The position numbers were made by a program, and so were the translations under genes. Below, in pieces: positions 1 to 11,100 of a stretch of 64,000 bases of DNA; positions within the stretch are counted from its first letter, which is position 1, and the number at the start of each line of letters is the position of its first letter. Location of the stretch: positions 32,735,001 through 32,799,000 of the forward strand of contig CM044877.1 of assembly GCA_024500155.1 (NCBI GenBank), given 5' to 3'. The notes below the pieces were generated by a model. That model was not told where the DNA came from, did no database searches, and worked only from the letters and a program-made list of their open reading frames with translations. Source of the DNA: Chenopodium formosanum (taxonomy: Eukaryota; Streptophyta; Magnoliopsida; Caryophyllales; Amaranthaceae).

Positions 1-1849
1 CAACCTCAAGTATAAATTTTCAGATTTGTATACTTTTATTTTGAAGCTTCTAATTGCGTTGAATGGGTATATTTTTGGGTTTTTAACACACTAACTTGCT
101 ATATAATGATAATTTCAAGTAGTTATGCATATGGGGTTATTTTATATACTTAAACTAAATTTTCAAATTTATTTACTTACTTTAAAGCTGTTGGAATATC
201 ATGTTATACACTATATTATCATAATTTTAACATATAAACTTATAGTTGGAATGTTATATTATTATTATTGACTAATGGGAACAATTTAAAAGCTTTATTT
301 GATGGTTTAAGAGGTTTTAAAGTAGCTTAGTATTGCTGTAAATTTATTTGCTTGGGCATTGATTTATTTCTCATTGTTTGGTTTAGGAGAGGACTTTGTA
401 GAAGGCGACTTCTATTTTCTAAAGTGGCCAACTGAGTTGTTTACACAAGGTACGTACGAGTTATGAAACCTTGCTTTTAGGTGCATGTTTAAGGATGGAT
501 CAAGAACTTAGTATCATGTATAGGGATGACTGGGCTAAATTGTTTGGTTATACATTGTGATTTCCGTATGATGTGCACTATTCTATATTGCAAGTATTGT
601 TTATGCTCTAATTAGGCAAGGTGCGCTTAGAAGCAAAGGTATGTGATTGGTGAAATGATTAATTTATTACTCATTCATGATTATGGAAACAAAATGAGTA
701 AATGAAGAATTTAAGTCTTATATGACGAGGTTAAGTTTGTGGGGTGCCTTATGCACTCAAGGTGTTTATACACCGAGGTAGTTAAAGGACTAAATAATAA
801 ATGTTACTTGTCACAAATAAATCAATAATTGAAATTTGAAAGTTTGCTTTACTTGATTGAATTGATAATGGATTAATTGTGTTGTTTGCAAATGAGTCAT
901 ACCAAGTCTAAACTTGTAAATCACGTAAAGTGCAAGATGGATGAGCAATATAACTCTAAATTTGTGCACATATGGAGTAATGACAATTAGGGGTTGGAGT
1001 ACGCGGGATATTAGCCGTGCACTTTTCTCGAGGCCGTCTGATCTACGAGTTTCTTATTTCAAATACTTTTCAAAACTAGGAGTTAGATGAGATCTCATAC
1101 TAGCTACGATCACGGAGTCACGCCCGTGGTCGTTGGATGTTTTATTGATGTTTTCGAAAGGAGGCATGGGGTTTTCCTTTATTGATGTTCCAAATGGAGC
1201 ATGAGTTGGACAACCTTGTCTATTGCTTAATTCAATGAATAAAAATAATGAGTTAACTACTTTTAACTAGTGGAGTCTTAGTAAAGTGATAGTTGAGTCA
1301 TGTGTTGAGTCTACAAATTAATAATGCGTGTTGATTGATTATTAGTAGCATGCTAGGGATTTCTTTTATGTTTCGCAGCTTGTATGTATTTTGCTTTAAT
1401 GATTGTGTGCTTTGTGTGTCTTTCTTTGGTCATGGTGGCCTTCACCTTTCAATGACCCTGTGACGATCCAATTTTTACACTTGTGATATTGGGGAGCAGA
1501 TTAACCGCAGGTTCTTACACATGCAGCATTCGTATCTAGGTGGTGGGATCTTGAGTGGAGTGTTGATTGCTTTTCTTTTTTGTATTGTTGTTTACTTTTG
1601 AAGTTACTTAAATTCAATTTTACTTTCATACTACTTCTGTTGGTTTGAGTTTTGAATAAGGGCCCTAATGGTTCCAAGTTGTAAGATTTAATTTGGTTTT
1701 GGTTATTGGTTTTGAAACTTAGTTATAACCGATTTAGTTTTTCAGCTGCTATTTTCTGATATAGCCTTAACGTTTGAACACGTGGCGATAGCACGCCAGT
1801 AATTCTCTTGAATATTGTTTAGGGTCCTCACAGGTTTAAATAGAGAATT
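1..1849. other. AT-rich stretch, no gene recognised
   Basis: No open frame here shows a recognisable domain and no convincing splice pattern is visible. The composition resembles degraded retrotransposon sequence, but I could not find a paired terminus or a coding motif, so no element is named. Confidence 0.4.
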
Positions 1850-2040
1850 ATTGGGGTGATACAAGTTCGGCTTGATAACGGGTACAATTCATTAACGGTT
1901 CTCAAACATTTATATCAGTTCAGTTTCATAAAAAATCGGGTCAGGTCGGTTTACAGTTTTAAAATAACAGGTTCTTTGCAGTTTGGTACAGTTCGAAACA
2001 GTTTGAATTTAACAGTTTGGATCGGTTTTTGACAACTCTA
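1850..2040 (-). mobile_element. Truncated simple-repeat hAT-type MITE
   Basis: Read on the minus strand, the segment starts with TAGAGTTGTCAAAAACCG, the same terminus as the complete element at 16459-17607. It then follows that element's subterminal region, including the shared block GTTTGAGAACCGTTAATG. The other end is missing, so no target-site duplication can be checked. It abuts the LTR fragment that begins near 2050. Confidence 0.7.
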
Positions 2041-2049
2041 ATATTTAAT

Positions 2050-2710
2050 CTACGTTGATTGGTTGATTATTAATGCACAAATAAATCTATTATTGGTGAC
2101 CACTTGAATAAAAATCATATTAGCCTAATCAAATTATTAATTATCTTATTAGGCGTGATTTCAAGTACAATTCAATACTAATATTTTAAAACAAGAAGTT
2201 GGAAAAATGCAGAAAAGGGTGTGACCAAGCAATAACAATAAAATCATGAATAATCAAGTAATATTCAACAATCATCATCATCATAATAATATCATAAAAA
2301 TATATTAGCAAGATCCTAGGCATGATACTAAACAGATTAATAACAAATCCTAGCATTCACTTATAAAAATCAAAGCTTTATCCTAAATATAATACTAGAA
2401 ATCAACATAATATTAAAAATATTAATTAACACCCTAAATATGATACTAGAAATCATAAAGACATCTTAACATGATACTAGAAATTAAGTAATATTCTAAG
2501 TATGATCTCTATATGTCAATTGAATAATTAAGTAATCGAATTACTCACTTTGATGTCTCGTATCTCTTTCTATCAAAACAATACACGTTAGTAACTTCAA
2601 GAAAGATTAGATTAAACGAATTAATCAAATATGAATTGAAATATGGATTTGAGACCAAACCCTTAGAATTATCAACCTTTCACGTCGAGGTTGAAGGCAA
2701 CTTTGAGAAG
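2050..2710 (-). mobile_element. LTR fragment of the Ogre/Tat-like family
   Basis: The reverse complement matches the middle of the LTRs at 31361-33319 and 47026-49195. It includes the GACGTGAAAGG block, the GGGTTTGGTCCCAAATC block, the repeated AGTATCATG motifs and the region reading TTTATTTGTGCATTA. Neither LTR end is present. It is a third, older copy of this family in the window. Confidence 0.75.
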
Positions 2711-3050
2711 GGCTTGGCATATTCAAATCCTATGATGGAATTATGGTGTTTGTTTAGATAGTCAAAAAAGGGGATGTGTTCTTGAACTCGTCGGAATGTG
2801 TTTATTAGTTTTAGTATTCTTTTTGGGTGTTCAAGAAATCTATTGAGATCTTGTGTTTCTTTGTAGTTTGAAACAACACAATGGTGAGCTTAAAGGAGGG
2901 GCTAAGCATCTCGAGCTGGAAGACCTTAAATTTGTGCTTGCCTTGTGCAAGGTTTCAAAAGTCGGAGTGAAAGGTATTTGCTTAAATACATTCACTGATT
3001 TATCTCATTTGCTCCTTAGAAACTTGACATACTTTATTACGTTTCCTTAC

Positions 3051-3094
3051 ATAATCTGTACTTTTTTTTTTTTTGACACAATAATCTGTACTTT
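3051..3094 (-). mobile_element. LINE-tail micro-insertion with 14-bp TSD
   Basis: Perfect 14-bp direct repeats (ATAATCTGTACTTT) at 3051-3064 and 3081-3094 flank an insert of only 16 bp. On the minus strand the insert reads TGTGTC followed by ten A. This is what target-primed reverse transcription leaves when almost the whole LINE body is lost. Confidence 0.75.
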
Positions 3095-3639
3095 AATGAT
3101 TAGTACATTAGTTTGTGATGAAATTATTGTTGGTGCTGCAAAACCACTGTTACTATTATGAATGATAGAAAGTTATTGGTTTTTTTCTTCTGAAAAGGGA
3201 GTAGATTTCTAGATGTTTTTAAATGCTGTAAATAGTCATATACACTATTTGATGGTATTTTGAGTGATTAGAAGTGCAAGAGATGTTTCAACCATTTGTT
3301 CTTGTATTATCTACTTTATCTAAAGCTTGAAACTTTACAACCTTAGTTGACAAAATTACAAAATGCTTGGAATTTGAGTAACTTTACATACCATATTACA
3401 TTTATGTAAAGTTACTATCACGAAATATTGCAGAAAGTTATTGATTTTTTTTTTCTTCTAAACTTGGAATTTCTAAGCTGAAAAAACACAAACACTATCA
3501 CTTTATAAATGAATGGATAAATTTGTTGATTTATTTACCAAAATGCCATATTGATAATACACAAATTTGTTTATCCCAAGTATTAACAATTACTCCGTAT
3601 ATGCACTAGAGTATATCAGGACCAAAATAGAGGTTTTCT

Positions 3640-4510
3640 TCATAAACAGGGGCAGCGGATCACTCTTGGGACTGAGATTTCAGAGCTAAACTACTAGCGG
3701 AGGGGTACTCATGATGCTCAATAAATTGTAACAGTAACAGTGGATGGGGCATGGAAACAGAGGAAGGGTAGGTTGGATTTGGCGGCGGTAGGATGGGTAG
3801 TAATGAAAGAGGATAGGTTGGTGAAAGAAGGTGGGAAAAGGGTTATTGGAGGCTCAACGCTACACTGTGAATTACTGGCTATTAGAGAATGAATGGTGGA
3901 AACCCTCAAACGGTACAATCAGGTTGAGATCAGAACGGACAACAAGCTAAGTGTCAAAGCCACTGAGAACCCAATGCAGGCGCCAAAAGAGTTGAGAAAT
4001 CTAGTCATTGATATCCTTAACCTCAGCTAGGGCTGTTCAATTTCGGATATCCGATCCGATCCGATCCGAAAATTCGGATATCCGAAATTTTCGGATCGGA
4101 GAAATTGCGATCCGAATCCGATCCGAAATTTTCGGATCGGATATCCAGATTTTCGGATCGGATAGTCGGATATTCGGATCGGATAGTCGGGTTTTTGGAT
4201 CGGGTAGTTAACATTTTCGGACAAAATCCGATCCGTATCCGATCCGAAATCCGAAATTTTTTTCGGATATCTGATCCGAAACCTTAAAAATCGGATCGGA
4301 TCTCCGGATTTTTGGATCGGATCATCGGATTTTCGGATCGGATATTTTTGAACACCCCTAGCCTCAGCTAACAATGTTCTTATTTCTGTTGTTGTTATGT
4401 TCCTTGGCCTGTCACACCTAGGCCCCATGACCTAGGCCTTGGAAAGGGGTGTAGGTTTTATGTTTTACTCTCTTTTGTTTCACTGCTGTCAAAAAAAAAA
4501 AAAAAAAAAA
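3640..4510 (+). pseudogene. LINE 3' end with RNase H fragment
   Basis: The frame around 3735-4027 reads as the RNase H domain of a plant LINE: VDGAWK, then CELLAIRE, then EIRTDNKLSV. It contains stop codons. After the inserted hAT element (4028-4360) the LINE continues with a short C-terminal stretch (FLGLSHLGPMT), a GTTTCACTGCTGTC tail and a poly(A) run to about 4510. It is heavily 5'-truncated and dead. I found no matching target-site duplication. Confidence 0.75.
4028..4360. mobile_element. Simple-repeat hAT-type MITE, 333 bp
   Basis: The termini TAGGGCTGTTCAA and TTGAACACCCCTA are inverted with one mismatch. The flanks ACCTCAGC (4020-4027) and GCCTCAGC (4361-4368) form an 8-bp target-site duplication with one mismatch, as expected for the hAT superfamily. 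The body is almost entirely a degenerate array of CGGAT and ATCCG units, so it is highly self-complementary. It interrupts an older LINE fragment. Open frames over it on both strands are repeat artefacts. Confidence 0.85.
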
Positions 4511-4616
4511 ACTTTCTCTTTTTTTTTTTTTTTTTTTTCTCTCTCGACTTGCAAAAATTGAACAATCCCAAATTGACTTGTAGTTTGTTACCCTTTACCA
4601 ACATCAGATTTTCGCC

Positions 4617-7600
4617 ATGGCAGGAAGAGAAGTTCGGGAGTACACAAACCTTTCAGACCCAAAAGGTTTAATTTTTCTTCACCATTTCAATACCCAAAAG
4701 TTTCTTCTGCTTTTTTTTGATGATTGAATCGTAAATTTTTGTTGTTTTACAGATAAGAAATTTGGTAAAGGTAAAGATAAAATCGACGATGAAGATGTTA
4801 CTTTCCAACGCATGGTTGCAAAGGTTAGCTGGTCGCATCTCCCCTTAATTGAATTCAATTTTGTTTGTTAATCTGTTAAATTGTTTGTTGGAAAGGGTTT
4901 TACAATTAATTCTTGGATGAAAAAAGGGTTTGATTGATTGTTTGTTTAAATTTGATGCTTTAATTTGTTGATGCCATTGTTAAATTAAATGCTTTTAATT
5001 AATATTCGTCCTTATTTCGGTTTAGTTTCAGAATTTCTTAGAAATTTTAGTGCAATAGCTTGTATAAAAGATAATGGAAATAACCCTCTTCATAATCCCC
5101 GTGTTTCACTGTTACGTCGATTCAATGTTAATCTAGGATGTTGCTTTTCTAGTTCGAATTCCTTCCTTTAGTTTTTGTCTTTGTGAATTTGGTATAAATT
5201 TGAGATTAAGGGGTTGCCTGGATGTAAAGTAATTGTTAGGGGAGTAATGATTAGGGAGGAACTGTTGCTGCGATATTTATAATGGGCTATCGATTTTAGG
5301 GTAGGATGGTTAGCAAAGGTTAGTCCATAAGGGTGATGAGTGTTGGACCATCTGCTGTTATTTGCAAACACCTCGTCTTGCTGCCTGCAAGCTGCAACTA
5401 CATTACCATAACACAAATTTTTAGGTAATCACCACAAAGTAAAAGTAAAAAAAAAACAGAGATAATCACTGACATCAATTGACAAATCACAGGTTATATC
5501 ACGAAAGACAATTATGGATTCATGAACTTTAGAAAACTGCAGATTAAATCACCAAAAACTGAATGAAAGGTGTTGAATAGGGAGATAGCTGACCTTGAGA
5601 TTCGAATTCGCTTTGGGAAAATTACAAAGGAGGAACTTCAATACAAATCCGTGGAAGAGAATGGAGCAAATTTTTAATGATTTAGCTTGTTTGAAGGAGG
5701 AGAGAGGGGGGTTTCAAAAAAAAAAAAAAAAAAAGAGGGGAGAGAGCTTCAGTTAGCCACCATAGATGAAGTCGATGGGTTCAAAGATGGACCTAAATAA
5801 GTTCTCTCATTCTAGGTGTACGTACAGGCACGTAACAATTATCCCATGAAACATTATGGGCTATTCATGTGATCTAGGCAAGGCCTAAGTAAAATTTTTG
5901 AGAAAACCTTATAATACGAACCTTGTAATTTGAATGCCGCAGTTAATTTGAATAGAGAGAGTAATGGTTATTGGTACAGTAATAGATCTCTGCCCAAGCC
6001 ATCATTCTTCAGAATGATATATTTCCAATGAGTCTGTAATTGAGCAGGAGTCATATGATCCAAAGGGATTTAGATTGAATCCTACCACCTAAAAATAAAA
6101 CCACTAGGTGAAGCTGGCTACCATGTAAATGAATAATTCATCATTATCCTTCATTTCCATCCAGTGATTCATGGGGTGTTAGGTACCTTATGGAAATGGG
6201 GGCTACGAACCAACAATAGCTATGATTAGTATCTTGAGGAAACAATTTTAACCAAGTTGAGCGTTCTAAGGCATGGGAAACAAATTCTACTTTGTTCACA
6301 GGAAATTTATGTAGTAAAATGACTAAAATCCATTATGGTTTACTCGGAATGACATTTTCTCAAAAGTAAACAAACAACGCATATTTATTAAGGTGTAATT
6401 ACTGCAGGACTTATGCTATGGTTCTTATGAAACAAATAATGCTTATTTATTTAGTTGTTTTCTGCAAGGGTTATGGATGTATAGCTAGGAGAACTTAGGC
6501 TATGCTCTCCTCATCTTATCTATTAAAGTATTAATGAACTAAATTTATTTTTTTGCTTAACTTAGCTCAGCTTTTTAATTCAGCATAACTTATTCTTGCT
6601 AAATAAGCTTGTTTGGGTTGATAAAAACTTAATGTTGCCAAAGTTTATTTAAGGCAAATAGAACCATAGCCACTAAAGTGGTTAATGGAACGATCATCAA
6701 AGATGTCATAGTTTTGCTATTCTGTTTCTAGAGCTCATTTGTAACACTACTGGAAGTCTTGATCAGAAAATTTGATCATGTGATGCAACTTGTCTTGGAC
6801 ATAGAAGAAATTATAGTAGCGGGTTTTTTTGAGATCCTTGATATTAACTTTTGGACCCCATATTGTAGGGTTTTATCTCGAAATATATGAAAGATCTCCC
6901 TCCTATCCATAGTTACCATGTATCTAGCTTTCATCCAATGCTATTTATGAGCGAATCACTTAGTACTCTGAAAAGTGTAGAAACTAGAAAGTATTGAAGT
7001 AAGAGGTTTACAATATTATCCCTACTATAAACATTTCATCCATGGCTAGTACAAAATAAAGAAGCACACATAAGTTAATGATCAACCGTAATTAGTTTGG
7101 TAGGTTAAAAATCATATAGTACTGTTGTGTTCTATGAAGTAATCATCTAATCTGTTTGGTCCTTTGTAGTTCTTTTTAAATTATAGAAATCCAATGTATT
7201 AGTTGGGTGAAAGTTTTTTTTTTGTTCAATTTCTGATTTATGTTTCCTTTATGATGCCACTGGCTACCTTCTGTTGAGTCAGTTCTTACTTAAGCTAGGA
7301 CCATGGTGATTGGTGACACTAGATCGCTAGTTGCGAGCTATATTTGAGAGATTGGTCTTTGCTTCCTTAGATCTATTGCTTTTGCTTTCTTCTTGGTACT
7401 TGAGAACTAAAGTCCATGTATTTAAAAAAATCATGGATGCCGTCATGATCACTTTGCTGCGTAAACAGCTTTTGTTAATTTGTTGCATAAACAGCTTGTA
7501 ATGAACAAATAGTATGTATCGGGGCTGACGCGGTGCGAATTACTTCAAGAATATCACATTCATTGGTTTTAGACTTGTTTACACTTTTTTAAGTTTAAGA

Positions 7601-8110
7601 ATTATTATTTCAATGTAATGTTACCAAATTTATCATAATATGGGTTGGTACTTGGTAATATGTTTAGTGAACAAAAGTTACTTCAATATTCATGTTTATA
7701 AATTACATACTCTGTAATTTATAATTTTAAAAAATGGATATAATAGTAAAAATGGTTCTAGCTTGGTGAGTTACCATTATGTAATGGACTATGTGGGTAG
7801 TAAGACGTGAATTCTGTCACGGTGTTATGTAACATGGTTTTGTGGAATAGAAAATCCAATATTTGTAACAGAACGACTGAGTTTTAATTCCATGATTCCA
7901 AACTCCGACTCTAGTATACTAGCTTCAATTTTTCTTAGTCATAGGTAATTTCCAAGTTAAAAAAATAATGTAATCTTGATTTCTGATATGGGTATTAAGT
8001 TGCAGCTTTAATGGAATATTTAAAGAAGAGAAGAGTGGGTCAGGGAGATGGGAACACCTTGAGGATATAGTAGATTTTATAAACAGGGCTGCAACAGAGT
8101 TGGCTTTGAG

Positions 8111-8164
<54 letters not shown>

Positions 8165-11100
8165 CCCTTTGGGAAGGTTTTGGATAAGTTTGTGGTGACT
8201 TAAAATGATCTTCTTTTGTGAGTGTGGATTGTCATGGATATTTTTTTGCTGTCAGCCTGTCACTAGAAACAGTGTTGATTGTCCTTATTGTTACTTAATT
8301 TGCTTTGCTTAGGTCTTACATAGATTACTTCAAAAAATTGGGAAAAAAAAAAACAAAAAAAAACGAGATAAACTGTGCTACAACAGGGGTGAAAGCTGCC
8401 AGTTCTGGACTTTTTGTTTAACATCCTAGTTTGTAAATTACATTTAGTACCTATCCACAGATATATTGTCATGGCAGAAGTTCCCGAAGATGTTATTTTT
8501 CTTTTCCTTTCCTCTGCAGTGATTAGGAATTGGAGGTATTGTGTATAAAGAGATTACTATGTTACATGGAGTTTGTATTATCCAAATTGATTTCTCGAGG
8601 ACTTAATTTATATGTCTAGATTTTTCTGATAACATGCCCTGACAGGGATCCTGGCTTTTCTGTCCGGTTGGTTGACAAAGCAGATGCAAGAGGTTGCTGG
8701 AGAACGTGGAGGCTACCTTCATGGAAGAGGCGGTAATTTCCTTTTTTTTTTTTTTCCCTTGCGTGCATCTCTCTACTTGTGCGTCTAGTATGTAAGAGAG
8801 TACAATATCTTACTTCGAGCCTCTGAAAGGATGGTACTTTTGTTGTTTTTTATTGTTAAAGGCTTATCATCTAAGTTTTGGTCAAATTTTATCATGCAGC
8901 GTTGGATAGTGATGACCTTCTCTATCTAAAGGAGCAGATGGAAGCTGAGGAAGATGCTGAGCGCCTTTTACGTCGCACTGAGAAACGAGCATTTGCCGCT
9001 TTCAAGATATCCTTTTTGGTTTTCCTATAACAATTTCGCCACAAAAAAAAAAAAAAAAAAAAAAAAGTTTATTGAGTGAATTTAAAATTCTATTCGAAAA
9101 GGGACAAAATGTTGTCAGTAACTCACTATATTATTAAACCTGAACGGCTTAAAAAACACTTTATGATGCTTGGTTATGTTGTTGCCCTGAGTTCATTTAA
9201 AGCTTGGTTCGTGGAGGCGGATGCACAATCCGCATGGTGCAATTGTGCATCCGCTCCAAAGTACAAAAAGGCGGAATGAACATGCAGGTATATACTAATG
9301 TACATGGGCATATAAAAGAACATAGTGTTCATTTATAATGTATATGGACATATACATAAAAGAACATAGTGTTCATTTATAATGTACATCAGATTTTTGT
9401 GCAACAATTTTGTATATTATTTTTGTATAATAATATAATTATTTTTTTTTTGTATAATGAAATAGATAAATAGTACTATAATTATTTTTTTTATCATACA
9501 TTAATTACAAATCATTTCAATATATTTTTTTTTTACCAAAAGTTCACTTTCTCTCTCCAAACAAAACTTCAAACCCATTTAAATTCCTCAAACCTAAAGC
9601 AAAATTTCAAGAAATTCGAAATTTTGAGTTCAAAATTGTTCAAGATGACAAATAAAAACAAAAGGTAAGACCAAATTCGACATTCATACTTGTTTATTTG
9701 ACATTCATACTTGTTTATTTTGAGTTTGAGTGTTTGTTTTTTATAAATTTGATTGAAAATTGTAATATTTGATTTTATTGGGAATTATCTGCTATTTTGA
9801 TGTTATTTTGTTGTTGCAATGAGAAATAAAATGAAGTTCTTGAAGAAGATCTTTCGATAAATCAATTTTTGAAGAAAAAAGCAAGCAAATAAACAATTTT
9901 AAAAAAAGTTGTAGATTCAAATAATGCAATGTACATTAAAATACAGTAAAATTTTCTTTTTTCATATACTTACATGAAGCAAATAATACAATGTACATTA
10001 AACATGTAACCAACATTATAACATATATGTTCATTAGAATATAATACAATGTACATTATAATACAATAAAATGTACTTTTTTATATGCATACATGGTCAT
10101 TTATACCAAATATACATATACTATATGAATAATGTTCGTTAATATTATCATGTTCTTTACTAATATTATAAATGTTCTTTAGATTTACAAAAAAAACATA
10201 TAAACTAGATGTTCTTTATAAAATAGCTATATGGTCTTTATAAAACAACTATATATTCTTTACTAAACAACTAAATGTTCATTCCGCCTTTTTTTAAAAA
10301 GAAAACCGGATCCGCTTCACAGAAAAAATTTCAGAGTTCATCTCCTATTTGTCATGCTTAGGTTTTGCTGTTTACCTGCTATCTTTGCATTTACAAGTTC
10401 TACAAGATTTTATTTTTTTTCGGGAAATTCTCTTTGGTGAACTCCAACTTTTTAATTTTCTAAGTGGTAAATATTTTCAAATTTTATTATCAATGGTAAA
10501 CCTAAATTATCGATTACCATTGATAAGTGTTATTTTAATAAAAGTCCTTAACTATAGTTAGTTTTTTATTTTTTTTAATAATAAAATTATTATAAAAAAT
10601 ATTTTTTATAAAAAAAAAGAAAACCAAACCCCAGCAGCCCCTCCCTTGCCGGCACTCACCAGCCACCTCCCCCCCACCACCACCAACGTCGGCGCCCACC
10701 AGCCACCTCTCCCCCACCTCCACCAACGCTGGCGCCCAACTCCACCTTCACCGATGCGCCGGCCATCCCCCACCTCCACATTTGCCCTTTCTCCCTATCT
10801 CAAAACCCCCACCACCTCTCATTTCCCTCACAACCACCAACACCATTGCTGCTACACAACCACCAAACACTATCCTATTGCTGCTGCGTAACCCATTGAA
10901 CCCACCATCTATTTACCCTTCATCAATTCGTCAACCCACCATTTCAACCCCTGCGCACCTACCTCATAACCCATAATTGAGCGGCCAAATCGCAACAACA
11001 GCAGCAACCCCAACCTCTCACGCATTAGCCACCCGCACTACATCACAACCGTCCTCACTGATTCACACCCCTGCGGCCGCAATTGAAATCGGACTGCCGC

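Noticed and set aside
2853..3161. 102-residue plus-strand open frame
   Set aside because: No recognisable domain or promoter context, and it runs through a LINE-tail micro-insertion at 3065-3080.
4008..4428. Overlapping open frames on both strands rich in Arg, Ile, Ser and Asp
   Set aside because: They are translations of the CGGAT/ATCCG array of a hAT-type MITE, not genes.
9039..9066. Poly(A) run at the start of the U12 intron as another LINE micro-insertion
   Set aside because: No duplicated flank could be found on the two sides.
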